A DNA stretch of 42,302 nucleotides from Trichloromonas sp034002365. GTDB taxonomy: Bacteria; Desulfobacterota; Desulfuromonadia; Desulfuromonadales; Trichloromonadaceae. Under the pieces are notes generated by a model. It did not search any database, was not told where the DNA came from, and worked only from the letters and a program-made list of their open reading frames with translations. A program made the translations under genes and the position numbers. Of this stretch, positions 17,196 to 25,306 are shown piece after piece (positions within the stretch are counted from its first letter, which is position 1; the number at the start of each line of letters is the position of its first letter). Location of the stretch: positions 1-42,302 of the forward strand of contig JAVFAR010000010.1 in assembly GCA_034002365.1 (NCBI GenBank). Direction: 5' to 3'.

Positions 17196-19219
17196 TGCTG
17201 CATCTGCTCGAATCGCGGATCGGCCGCGATCTCATCCGCGGGCGGCTGCTTATCCTGCTGGTCGGGGCGGGGCTCACCCTTCTGGCGTGCCTCCTCTCCG
17301 TCTGGCGACCGTCCCTGGTCAGCGAGCTGGATCAGCGGGTCTATGATCTGCTGCTGCGGGCTTCCGCCGAAACCATCGACGACCCCCAGGTGGTCATCGT
17401 CGATATCGACGACCCCAGCCTGCAAGCCTTTGGTCAGTGGCCCTGGCCCCGCTCGCTGCTGGCGCTGCTTCTGGATCAGGTGCGTCTCGGCGAGCCGCGC
17501 GCGGTGGGGGTGGACATGATGCTTGCCGAGCCCGACCGCATGCGTCCCGAAGCCTTGGAACCGCGGTTGCGGGAACGGCTCCAAGAGCTTTTTCAAACGC
17601 CGCCCCCGCCCTTTTCCGATCAGGCTCTGGCCCGGGTTCTCGCCGACGGCCCCTTTGTCCTGGGCTACAAGGTTCACTTCGAAGCTCCCGGCGCCGGCGT
17701 CTGGACCGGCGCCGAGCCTCCCTCTTTGGCGCTGCTGCCCGTGCCCGAATCCCGGCTTTTCGAAGCCCGGGGACGCCTGGGAATTCTGCCGGAACTGGCC
17801 GAGAGCATTTCCGCCGCCGGTTTTCTCAATGCCGTTGCCGACCGCGACGGCATCTTCCGTCGCATCCCCCTGTTGATTACCGCCCAGGGCGAACTCTACC
17901 CTAGTCTGGCCCTGGCGACCCTGCTCCTTGCCGACGGCGTGGAAACGCCGGCGCTGCTGGCCGGCCGGAATGAGCTCTTCCTGCGGTGGGGAGAGCGCCG
18001 GGTCCCACTGGATGAACAGGGCAATTTTCTCATCGATTTTCCGGCGGCCCGAGGCGGCTGGCAGCGGATTTCCGCCGCGACCCTGCTGGACGATCCGCAG
18101 GCCGCCGTCCTGCTCAAGGACAAGGTCGTCTTTGTCGGCGTCGCCGCCACCGGCCTCGATACCCGGCTGGTTTCCCCCTTGGGTGAAACCTTTCTCGGGG
18201 TGGAGATCCACGCCCGCATCGCCGCCAATATCCTGAACGGCGATTTCATCCGGGTGCCGGGCTGGTTTCCCGGTGCCGACATCCTCATGCTGGTCGTTTC
18301 CGGGCTGCTCTTGCCGCTCTTGCTCGCCTGGCTTTCGCCGACCGTCGGTCTGCTGCTGACCGCCCTTTCCGGGTTGCTGCTCTGGACGGGAAGCGCCTGG
18401 CTGCTCAACCTGCATGGGCTCTACCTCTCGCCGGTGATGCCGGTTCTGCTCATGTGCGCCATCCTCGGCGCCGCGACCCTGCTGCGTTTTCGCTTCGAAG
18501 AGCATCGCTCCCATCAGCACCGGGAACAGACCGAGTTCATGCAGAACTTCATGATGCAGTCGCTCTGTTCCCTGGCCAGCATCCGCGACAGCGAAACGGG
18601 AGCGCACATCCTGCGGACGGAAAAATATCTGCGTTCCGTCGCGGAGGAACTTCGTCGTCATGCCCGTTACGGTAAGATCCTCACCCCCGAAACCATTGAT
18701 CTCCTCTGCCGTCTGGCTTCCCTTCACGATATCGGCAAGGTCGGGGTGCCCGATCTGCTGCTGCTCAAGCCCGGGCGGCTGACCCCCGAGGAGTACGAGC
18801 AAATCAAGAAACACACCACCTACGGGCGTCAGGTGATCGATGAGGCGGAACGCCGCGCCGGGGTCTCCGGCAGCCCGGCGTTGCAGATGGCGCGGGAAAT
18901 CGTCTACTGCCACCACGAGTGGTGGGACGGCAGCGGCTACCCGGAAGGATTAAAAGGAGAGGGAATCCCTTTGCCCGGCCGCCTGATGGCCATCGCCGAT
19001 GTTTACGACGCCCTGGTTTGTCAGCGGGTTTACAAACCCTCCATCAGTCACGATGCGGCGGTGCGGATCATCCGCCAGCGCAGCGGCAGCCAATTTGATC
19101 CTGAAATTGTCGAAGCCTTTCTGCGGGTCGAGAAAGACTGGAAACGGATTTACGGGGAGTTGAAGGGGAAGGGGGCGGGCGAAGAGTTGCCGGGGGACAT
19201 TCTCGATCCGCTGAAGTAG
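17195..19219 (+). CDS. CHASE2-HD-GYP membrane protein, predicted cyclic-di-GMP phosphodiesterase
   Basis: This 674-residue protein has one N-terminal membrane helix (about 15-38) and a large extracytoplasmic CHASE2 sensor (about 40-345, with VVIVDIDDPSLQAFGQWPWP near the start). Three membrane helices follow (about 355-435), then a cytoplasmic HD-GYP domain. Catalytic motifs are intact: HDIGK with His511-Asp512, HHEWWDGSGYPEGL with Gly581-Tyr582-Pro583, and LMAIADVYDAL. HD-GYP proteins hydrolyse c-di-GMP or related cyclic dinucleotides. CHASE2 ligands are unknown. The operon with FecR and OmpA proteins suggests that the CHASE2 domain reads envelope state through them. The ATG at 17195 overlaps the preceding TGA. 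Confidence 0.92.
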   Translation: MLHLLESRIGRDLIRGRLLILLVGAGLTLLACLLSVWRPSLVSELDQRVYDLLLRASAETIDDPQVVIVDIDDPSLQAFGQWPWPRSLLALLLDQVRLGEPRAVGVDMMLAEPDRMRPEALEPRLRERLQELFQTPPPPFSDQALARVLADGPFVLGYKVHFEAPGAGVWTGAEPPSLALLPVPESRLFEARGRLGILPELAESISAAGFLNAVADRDGIFRRIPLLITAQGELYPSLALATLLLADGVETPALLAGRNELFLRWGERRVPLDEQGNFLIDFPAARGGWQRISAATLLDDPQAAVLLKDKVVFVGVAATGLDTRLVSPLGETFLGVEIHARIAANILNGDFIRVPGWFPGADILMLVVSGLLLPLLLAWLSPTVGLLLTALSGLLLWTGSAWLLNLHGLYLSPVMPVLLMCAILGAATLLRFRFEEHRSHQHREQTEFMQNFMMQSLCSLASIRDSETGAHILRTEKYLRSVAEELRRHARYGKILTPETIDLLCRLASLHDIGKVGVPDLLLLKPGRLTPEEYEQIKKHTTYGRQVIDEAERRAGVSGSPALQMAREIVYCHHEWWDGSGYPEGLKGEGIPLPGRLMAIADVYDALVCQRVYKPSISHDAAVRIIRQRSGSQFDPEIVEAFLRVEKDWKRIYGELKGKGAGEELPGDILDPLK

Positions 19220-19295
19220 ATGCCTTCTGGAGCCCAAGGATGGGCGGCGAACATGGTTTTATTTCTTGACAAGCCCTTGGGTGAACGATGATTCT

Positions 19296-19321
19296 AGGCC
19301 GATTCCTGTCGGCCTTTTTTC
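19296..19321 (+). terminator. Rho-independent terminator after the CHASE2 operon
   Basis: AGGCCGA (19296-19302) and TCGGCCT (19309-19315) form a stem with a 6-base loop, and a T run ends at 19320. A TTGACA at 19266-19271 lies just upstream, so the hairpin could also sit in the leader of the next gene. Confidence 0.8.
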
Positions 19322-19343
19322 ATGTGAACACGAGGAGCGAGTC

Positions 19344-20249
19344 ATGCGTCGATTCTACCGGTTGAGTCTCTTTCTGCTTTTGGGCGTGGTCCTGTCGGCC
19401 GGACCCGCCGCCGCCTTCAACCAGCCGTCGGTCAACCTCGGCTTCACCAGTTTTCTCGACGGCGCGCCTCCCGCCGGCAGCGGACTTTATCTGACCGAAT
19501 ATCTGCAGCATTACACCGCCGACAAGCTGGCGGGGCTGCCCTTTGACGATCCCTCGGTCGATGTGAGCATCAGTCTCACCCAGGCCACCTACCAGTCGGC
19601 GACCGAACTTCTCCCCGGCGCCCGCTGGGGGCTCAACGTCATGCTGCCGCTGGTCTTCATCGACAGCGATCCCCTGCCGGAAACGGATTCCGGCTTTGGC
19701 GACCTGCTCGTCGGTCCCTTTCTCCAGTGGGATCCGGTCATGGGCAAGGAGGGGCCGCGGATGCTCAACCGCATCGAACTGCAGACCATCTGGCCGACCG
19801 GGAAGTACGACGAAAAGAGGGCGCTCAATCCCGGCAGCAACCATTTCTCCTTCAACCCCTATTGGTCGGCGACGCTCTTTCTCACCCAGAAGGTGACCGC
19901 CTCCTGGCGCATTCACTACCTGTGGAACGATACGAACGACGATCCCTTCGGCGGTGCCGACGAGCTCAAGGCGGGGCAGGCCTGGCACGGGAATTTTACC
20001 CTGGATACGGCGGTCTTCCCCAAAACCCTGCGGGTCGGGCTCAACGGCTACTTTTTCGATCAGCTCACCCATACCCGGGTCGACGGCCGCTCCATCGACG
20101 ACGACGAGCGGGTTTTCGCCGCCGGCCCCGGCGGCGTCTGGCACATCAGCCCCGATATGCACCTCTTTTTCAATGTTTATAAAGAGTTCGAGGCGGAAAA
20201 CCGGCCGGAAGGGGAGCGCTACAACCTGCGCTTCGTCTGGCATCTGTAA
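19344..20249 (+). CDS. Outer-membrane protein of the MetA/SphA-like type (transporter family)
   Basis: This 301-residue protein has a signal peptide (MRRFYRLSLFLLLGVVLSAG, cleavage near AAA-FN) and a beta-barrel body. Features such as WGLNVMLPLVFIDSD, FGDLLVGPFLQWDP, IELQTIWPTGKYDEKRALNP and HYLWNDTND resemble the Phenol_MetA_deg/SphA family. Members are associated with uptake of aromatic or other hydrophobic compounds. It ends in YNLRFVWHL. The ATG at 19344 has GAGGAG upstream; a start 26 codons earlier would precede the terminator hairpin. No catabolic genes are nearby, so the substrate cannot be inferred from context. Confidence 0.8.
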   Translation: MRRFYRLSLFLLLGVVLSAGPAAAFNQPSVNLGFTSFLDGAPPAGSGLYLTEYLQHYTADKLAGLPFDDPSVDVSISLTQATYQSATELLPGARWGLNVMLPLVFIDSDPLPETDSGFGDLLVGPFLQWDPVMGKEGPRMLNRIELQTIWPTGKYDEKRALNPGSNHFSFNPYWSATLFLTQKVTASWRIHYLWNDTNDDPFGGADELKAGQAWHGNFTLDTAVFPKTLRVGLNGYFFDQLTHTRVDGRSIDDDERVFAAGPGGVWHISPDMHLFFNVYKEFEAENRPEGERYNLRFVWHL

Positions 20250-20427
20250 GTTCGGTCAGGCCGTGAACGCCTGTTTTTGAAAAGGTGTTCAGGGGCGCGC
20301 CGTTTTGATTTTTACTTAAAAAAAGTTTCCAATGGGGGGTTCCTCGATTCAGGGTGTTTATGTAACAATGGTCCAGGATATGGCCGTGAATACCGCAGCA
20401 CCCCGATGTTTTTCCATTGGAGAATCG

Positions 20428-21867
20428 ATGATGTCGCGAAACCCTGAACCATGGCGCCTGCTTCTGGCTTTCCTGCTCGGCGCCTTGGTTGTTTCCGGCG
20501 TTTTTCACCTTGCCGAAGTGCGCAATGCCGGAGGCGACGTTCATTTACTTCCGCTGGCATTGGGGGGCGTCCTGGGGGTGATCGGGGTCTTGGTGGGGCG
20601 CTGTTTCGGCCGGCGAGAGGTTTTCTCCCGACAGGAAGGACTGACCCGGATCATGCTGATAGTATTGAGCACCCTGGGGGGCGCCCTGCTGCTGGTTTCG
20701 CTTTCCGCGCTGCAGAAAGCGATGGCCGGTTTTCCTTTCCACCCGAAAGGTTTCGTCGTCCCCTTCGTTTTTGGCTCCGGCAGCGGGGTGCTGCTCGGGC
20801 TCTATCTGCAAAAGATCAAGACCTCCCTGCGCGAACAGACCCGGAGCCGGAGCCGCTTGAGTCTCATTCTGCGGTCCCTGCACGACGGCGTGATCGTTAC
20901 CGACCCTTCGGGACGCATCGAGTTGATGAACCCGGCGGCGCGGGATCTGCTGCCCGGAATCGATACGCTTGCCCCTGAAGAGACATTGGACTCCGCCCTT
21001 TCGAAACTGGTCTGTTCGCTGGATAAATCCAGGCAGTCCGTGCCCTCTTCCGGCTGCCCGGGTTTACTCGCGACCCGCCAGGGCGGCAAGGTTTTGCGGT
21101 GTAAACTCGCGGAACTTCACGACCCGGAGGGGGCGGATACCGGTTCGGTTCTGGTGTTGCAGGATGTCACCTTCGAGCACAAGATCAAGCGCCTGAAGTC
21201 GGAATTCATCATTGCCGCCGCCCATGAACTGAAAACCCCGATTACGGTTCTCAGCGGCTTTGCCGAAATGTTGCAGGACGAGCTCCTTTCCCCCGAACAA
21301 CGCCAGGACGGGTTGCGCCGGATCTACGAAAACTCCTGGCGCCTCAACCACATTCTCGACGTGCTGCTCGATATCAGCTGCGTCGATTCGGGGCTGCCGC
21401 TCCCCCTCGAACGGCGGATATATCCCGTGGCCGAATTGCTCGACGAGGTGCGGAAATACTGTCGCGGGCTGTCAACCAACCAGCGTTTTGATTTTGCCGT
21501 GAGCGACCTTGACAGGCGTCTGGATGTCGACCGGATCAAAGTTGAACAAATTTTCACCAGCCTGGTGAGCAATGCCGTCAAGTTTTCGCCGAATCCCGGA
21601 GTTATCCGCATCGCGGGCCGGCCCGAGGCGGGCTTTTACCACTTCGAGGTGGTTGACCAGGGAACAGGCATGAACGACGAGGAAAGGTGTCGTGCTTTCG
21701 ACCGTTTTTTTCGGGCCGACGCATCAAATACCGCCCTCGGGGGTATCGGGTTGGGCATGAGTCTGGTCAAGGCGATCGTCGAGGCGCATGGGGGGAGGGT
21801 CAGTCTGGAAAGTCAGCCGGGACTCGGTACCCGGGTCGCCTTTTCCTTGCCTCTGGCGCAAGTCTGA
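20428..21867 (+). CDS. PAS-domain sensor histidine kinase
   Basis: This 479-residue protein has four hydrophobic segments in the first 150 residues. A PAS domain follows at about 155-250 (LSLILRSLHDGVIVTDPSGR). The histidine-kinase core has H-box AAAHELKTPI with His266, N-box FTSLVSNAVKFS, G1 VVDQGTGM and G2 GGIGLGMSL. The membrane segments have only short loops between them, which favours sensing within or near the membrane, or cytoplasmic sensing by PAS. GGAG precedes the ATG at 20428 (a second ATG follows directly). No response regulator is next to it, so it is an orphan here. The 180-bp upstream gap holds a weak imperfect hairpin at about 20263-20289. Confidence 0.92.
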   Translation: MMSRNPEPWRLLLAFLLGALVVSGVFHLAEVRNAGGDVHLLPLALGGVLGVIGVLVGRCFGRREVFSRQEGLTRIMLIVLSTLGGALLLVSLSALQKAMAGFPFHPKGFVVPFVFGSGSGVLLGLYLQKIKTSLREQTRSRSRLSLILRSLHDGVIVTDPSGRIELMNPAARDLLPGIDTLAPEETLDSALSKLVCSLDKSRQSVPSSGCPGLLATRQGGKVLRCKLAELHDPEGADTGSVLVLQDVTFEHKIKRLKSEFIIAAAHELKTPITVLSGFAEMLQDELLSPEQRQDGLRRIYENSWRLNHILDVLLDISCVDSGLPLPLERRIYPVAELLDEVRKYCRGLSTNQRFDFAVSDLDRRLDVDRIKVEQIFTSLVSNAVKFSPNPGVIRIAGRPEAGFYHFEVVDQGTGMNDEERCRAFDRFFRADASNTALGGIGLGMSLVKAIVEAHGGRVSLESQPGLGTRVAFSLPLAQV

Positions 21868-21924
21868 GTACGGACTCGGCGCCTGTATTCGTCTTTGTTT
21901 CGGCGGTTTCTGATTTATTTACTC

Positions 21925-21952
21925 TTGTTTTTTTGTGGATTTGCGGTATAGG
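21925..21952 (+). promoter_or_regulatory. Possible promoter of the hydroxyacid dehydrogenase gene
   Basis: TTGTTT (21925-21930), a 16-bp spacer and TATAGG (21947-21952) lie 45 bp before the start codon. The match is moderate. Confidence 0.35.
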
Positions 21953-21997
21953 TAGTCAGCATATGTTTCAATTTCGAGTCTTACGGGGAGGTCGCGG

Positions 21998-22861
21998 ATG
22001 GTCAAGGATATCGGTTTTATCGGTCTAGGCACAGTCGGGCGGCATATCGCCGCCAATCTGTTGAAGGCACACTATAAACTGACGGTTTACGACACCAGGT
22101 CGGCCGCGGTTTCCGACCTGGTCAAGCAGGGGGCCAAATCGGCGGCGAGCCCCTTCGAGGTGGCGCAGAACAAGGACATGCTGATTGTCGTGCTGCCCGA
22201 AAAGGAAGAGGTCACCGCGGCCCTGAACGGGAAGAACGGCTTCATGGAAGGTCTCAAGCCGGGGTCAATCCTGGTCGATATGGGCACCCATTCCCTGGAA
22301 GCGACCCTGGATCTGGCCGCCAGAGCCTCCTCCAAGGGCGTGCAGTTTCTTGAAGCGCCGATCTGGGGGACCAAAGAACATGCCATCAGCGGCTTGCTGA
22401 CGGTCCTCACCGGCGGCGATCATACCCTGCTCAGCCGCTGCCGCGAGGTCTTTTCCCATTTCGCCCTGAACATCATCCATGTGGGCGAGGTCGGTGCCGC
22501 GACCCGCATGAAGTTCGTGGTAAACCTGGTTCAGTCCGAGTTGATGGTGGCGCTGGCCGAGGGCCTGGTGCTGGGGGAGAAGCTCGGTTTCAACGCCGAG
22601 AAAATCCTCGAAGTCCTCGAATCGGGCGGCGTGGCCTCGCCGCTCTTCAACGCCAAGGGGCGGTCCATCGCCCGGGGCGATTTCTCCCGCAACCTGGCTC
22701 TGAAATATGTCTATGAAGGCTTGCTCCAGGCCAAGGAAGTCGCGGATAAATCGAGTCTTGAGCTGCCGGCGGCCAACGCGGTGGCCAAGGTCTATGAAAA
22801 GGCGGTCAAGGCCGGCCGCGGTGAGGAGGATTTCTCGGCGGTTATCAAGGAACTCGGCTAA
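21998..22861 (+). CDS. Beta-hydroxyacid dehydrogenase (3-hydroxyisobutyrate dehydrogenase / succinic semialdehyde reductase family)
   Basis: This 287-residue cytoplasmic oxidoreductase has an N-terminal Rossmann domain (IGFIGLGTVGRHIAANLL). Substrate-site segments follow: DMGTHS near 95 and LEAPIWGTKEHAISG near 119. The family catalytic motif is present (GEVGAATRMKFVVN, with Lys172 and Asn176), and the C-terminus is all-helical. Geobacter homologues of this group reduce succinic semialdehyde and glyoxylate. An Asp (residue 32, YDT) stands where NADP enzymes usually carry Asn-Arg, which suggests NAD(H) use, but this is inference. GGGGAGG precedes the ATG. It is a single-gene unit with a terminator directly after it. 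Confidence 0.88.
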   Translation: MVKDIGFIGLGTVGRHIAANLLKAHYKLTVYDTRSAAVSDLVKQGAKSAASPFEVAQNKDMLIVVLPEKEEVTAALNGKNGFMEGLKPGSILVDMGTHSLEATLDLAARASSKGVQFLEAPIWGTKEHAISGLLTVLTGGDHTLLSRCREVFSHFALNIIHVGEVGAATRMKFVVNLVQSELMVALAEGLVLGEKLGFNAEKILEVLESGGVASPLFNAKGRSIARGDFSRNLALKYVYEGLLQAKEVADKSSLELPAANAVAKVYEKAVKAGRGEEDFSAVIKELG

Positions 22862-22883
22862 GCCTGCCCACAGCCGTAACGAT

Positions 22884-22911
22884 AAAAAACCCCGCTTAGC
22901 GGGGTTTTTTT
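22884..22911. terminator. Strong bidirectional-type hairpin terminator
   Basis: AAAAAACCCCGC (22884-22895) pairs with GCGGGGTTTTTT (22899-22910) around a TTA loop, and seven T follow the GC stem. It ends the dehydrogenase transcript. Confidence 0.9.
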
Positions 22912-22939
22912 ATGTCCGGAGCCGGGGGGGCTCCCGCCG

Positions 22940-22969
22940 TTGACACTCTCGCTGGGGGGGTGCTAGTAT
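22940..22969 (+). promoter_or_regulatory. Promoter of mgtE (extended -10)
   Basis: TTGACA (22940-22945), an 18-bp spacer and TAGTAT (22964-22969) preceded by TGC (an extended -10) form a strong sigma-70-type promoter. The 5' leader is only about 40 bases, too short for an M-box magnesium riboswitch. Confidence 0.7.
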
Positions 22970-23016
22970 CGAGCGTTCCTTAATCCGCGCAGCGCCGCCG
23001 GGGGAGACCGAACGCC

Positions 23017-24372
23017 ATGGACCAGAAACTGCAAATGCTCCTCGATACCGTCCGCAAGCTGATCCGGCGTGGCGCCTATCCCCATATCACCAAAGTTCTG
23101 GCTAAGTCCCATCCTGCCGATATCGCTCATCTTTTCCGCTATCTTGATCTCAAGGAACAGCGCATTCTCTTCAATCTCCTCGCTGATCCCGAAATCTCGG
23201 CTTACGTTCTGTCCGAGCTCGACCACGCCACCGGCGCCCAGCTTTTGGAACAGATCGACAAGGAGACGATCACCGAGGTGTTGCAGGAGATGCCCTACGA
23301 CGATGCCGTCGACATCATCCGCAACATGCCCGAGGAGCTCGCCGAGGAAGTGCTGCAGAGCATGGAGGTCGAGCATTCGGAAGAGATCGAGGAGCTGCTC
23401 AAGTACGATGAAGATACCGCCGGCGGGATCATGGCCACCGAGATCTTCTCTTTGCGCGAGGAAATGACCGTGCGGGAGGCGATCGAGGCGGTGCAGGGCG
23501 CCGAAGACATCGAGATGGTCTTCTATCTCTATGTCACCGACGAATATAATCACCTGGTTGGGGTCTTGTCCCTGCGCCAGCTGCTGACCGTGCCGCCGAC
23601 GGCCCGGCTCAAGGACATCATGACCACCGAAGTCATCAGCGTGCGCACCGACATCGATCAGGAAGAGGTGGCGCACTTGGTGGCGAAATATAACCTTCTG
23701 GCGATTCCCGTCGTCGACGAGGGAAACAAGCTCATGGGGATCATCACCGTCGACGACGTCATCGACGTCATGCGCGAGGAGGCGACCGAGGACATCTATA
23801 AAATGGCCGGTTCCAGCGACGAGGAACTGCTGTACGGCTACAAGTCCTTCAAGATCGCCCGGCTGCGCCTGCCCTGGCTGATCACCAACCTTTTCGGCGG
23901 GGTGATCACCGGCTATCTGATGTGGCTGTTCAAGGCGACGCTGGAGGAAGTCATTACCTTGATTTCCTTCATCCCGGTCATCACCGGCATGGGCGGCAAC
24001 GTCGGCGGTCAGTCGGCCACCATCGTCGTTCGCGGCTTCGCCACCGGGCGCATCGACTTTTCCACCATGCGCCAGGTTTTTTTCAAGGAACTGCGGGTGG
24101 GGATCATCATGGGCGTGGTCTGCGGGACGACCATCGGCCTGGTCGCCTTTTTCTGGCACCATAATCCCTATCTGGGGCTGGTGGTCGGTCTGGCCATGGT
24201 GACCGCCATGACCGTGGCGGCGACCATGGGCGTCGTGGCCCCGTTCTTTTTCAAGAGGGTCGGGGTCGATCCGGCCATCGCTTCCACCCCTTTTGTGCAG
24301 ACCGCCAACGACATTACCGGCATCCTCATCTATTTCGGCACCGCCACCCTCTTTCTCAACTACCTGCGTTAG
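23017..24372 (+). CDS. mgtE: Magnesium transporter MgtE
   Basis: This 451-residue inner-membrane Mg2+ channel has the full family layout. The cytoplasmic MgtE-N superhelix (about 20-130) is followed by two CBS domains (about 135-195 and 200-258). The connecting plug helix leads to five membrane helices (about 283-450). The selectivity region between helices is visible as ITGMGGNVGGQSATIVVRG. Acidic residues in the N-domain and CBS interface (YDEDTAGGIM, EVISVRTDIDQEE) are the expected Mg2+-sensing sites that close the pore when cell Mg2+ is high. GGGGGAG precedes the ATG. recO follows 12 bp downstream and is probably co-transcribed. Confidence 0.96.
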   Translation: MDQKLQMLLDTVRKLIRRGAYPHITKVLAKSHPADIAHLFRYLDLKEQRILFNLLADPEISAYVLSELDHATGAQLLEQIDKETITEVLQEMPYDDAVDIIRNMPEELAEEVLQSMEVEHSEEIEELLKYDEDTAGGIMATEIFSLREEMTVREAIEAVQGAEDIEMVFYLYVTDEYNHLVGVLSLRQLLTVPPTARLKDIMTTEVISVRTDIDQEEVAHLVAKYNLLAIPVVDEGNKLMGIITVDDVIDVMREEATEDIYKMAGSSDEELLYGYKSFKIARLRLPWLITNLFGGVITGYLMWLFKATLEEVITLISFIPVITGMGGNVGGQSATIVVRGFATGRIDFSTMRQVFFKELRVGIIMGVVCGTTIGLVAFFWHHNPYLGLVVGLAMVTAMTVAATMGVVAPFFFKRVGVDPAIASTPFVQTANDITGILIYFGTATLFLNYLR

Positions 24373-24384
24373 CCGTCACCAGCG

Positions 24385-25158
24385 ATGCGTCTCTTCCGTT
24401 CCGAAGCGATCGTGCTGCGCCATCTCGACTATGGCGAAGCCGACCGTATCGTCACCTTTTTCGCCCCCGGACATGGCCGGCTGCGTGGTTTCGCCCGAGG
24501 GGCCCGCAACAGCCGCCGGCGTTTCGCGGCCTCTCTGGAGCCTTTCGCCGGCGTGATTCTGCATTGGACGCCCCCCCGTTCCGGGGGGCTGGTCACCCTG
24601 AAGGAATCGGAACTGGTCGACCTTCGCGCCGGGCTGCGCACCGACCTGCCGGCCATCGCCCTGGCAGGCTACGCCTGCGAACTGATCGAAGCGCTCTTCG
24701 CCGAAGAGGAAGCCCAGGATGAGGTCTATGCGCTCCTCAAGGCGCTGCTCGACTTTCTTGCCGCCGCCGGGGGAAGTCCGGCGGCGCGGCTGCTGTTCGA
24801 ACTGCGCCTGCTCAATCTTTCCGGTTACCTTCCCCACCTGCTCCATTGTTCCGCCTGCTTCGGTTCCCTGCCCGGACCCCGGGTGAACTTTTCCGCCCAG
24901 CGCGGCGGTAGTCTTTGCCCGGATTGCGTGGGGCGTGAGCAGGGGCTTTCCCTGGAGCTGTTGACTCTCGGGTCCGTCTCACGGTTGATTCATGCTCCCG
25001 CCACCGTTTTCGACGGCATTCGCCTGGGCGAGCGGACCCTGCGCGAGGGGCGGGAGCTGGTGGCGAATGCCCTGGCATGCCATCTTAGCCGTCCCTTACG
25101 TTCGCAAAATTTTATGGAGCGGATACTGCTCGATCCGGGGGCGGGCAAAGGGGGCTAA
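24385..25158 (+). CDS. recO: DNA repair protein RecO
   Basis: This 257-residue protein works with RecR, and with RecF in many species, to load RecA at SSB-coated gaps. The N-terminal OB-fold starts RLFRSEAIVLRHLDYGEADR and continues with LRGFARGARNSRRRF. A helical C-terminal domain contains a zinc-finger motif: two Cys in HCSACFG and two in LCPDCVG. The length is typical. No clear Shine-Dalgarno sequence precedes the ATG at 24385, and the gene starts only 12 bp after mgtE, so translation may be coupled. Confidence 0.94.
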   Translation: MRLFRSEAIVLRHLDYGEADRIVTFFAPGHGRLRGFARGARNSRRRFAASLEPFAGVILHWTPPRSGGLVTLKESELVDLRAGLRTDLPAIALAGYACELIEALFAEEEAQDEVYALLKALLDFLAAAGGSPAARLLFELRLLNLSGYLPHLLHCSACFGSLPGPRVNFSAQRGGSLCPDCVGREQGLSLELLTLGSVSRLIHAPATVFDGIRLGERTLREGRELVANALACHLSRPLRSQNFMERILLDPGAGKGG

Positions 25159-25184
25159 ATAGCCTTTCTAGCGATGATTCCAGC

Positions 25185-25214
25185 TTGACAGCCCACCTTG
25201 GAAAAAGTTAGTAT
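25185..25214 (+). promoter_or_regulatory. Promoter of the glyQS operon
   Basis: TTGACA (25185-25190), an 18-bp spacer and TAGTAT (25209-25214) repeat the mgtE promoter architecture. The leader to the GTG start is about 85 bases; no T-box features were seen. Confidence 0.65.
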
Positions 25215-25306
25215 TCGATTTTTTTAAGCAGCTCTCGAGCCGACGATTTAATCCGGGCTGGGACGGTCGACGGTTGGGCCGGTTCCAGCTTCTTTCTGGA
25301 GGTCCC

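Noticed and set aside
22912..23016. Mg2+-sensing M-box riboswitch upstream of mgtE
   Set aside because: The promoter leaves a leader of only about 40 bases, too short for an M-box.
25215..25306. T-box or other leader control of glyQS
   Set aside because: About 85 bases without a specifier loop, T-box sequence or terminator.
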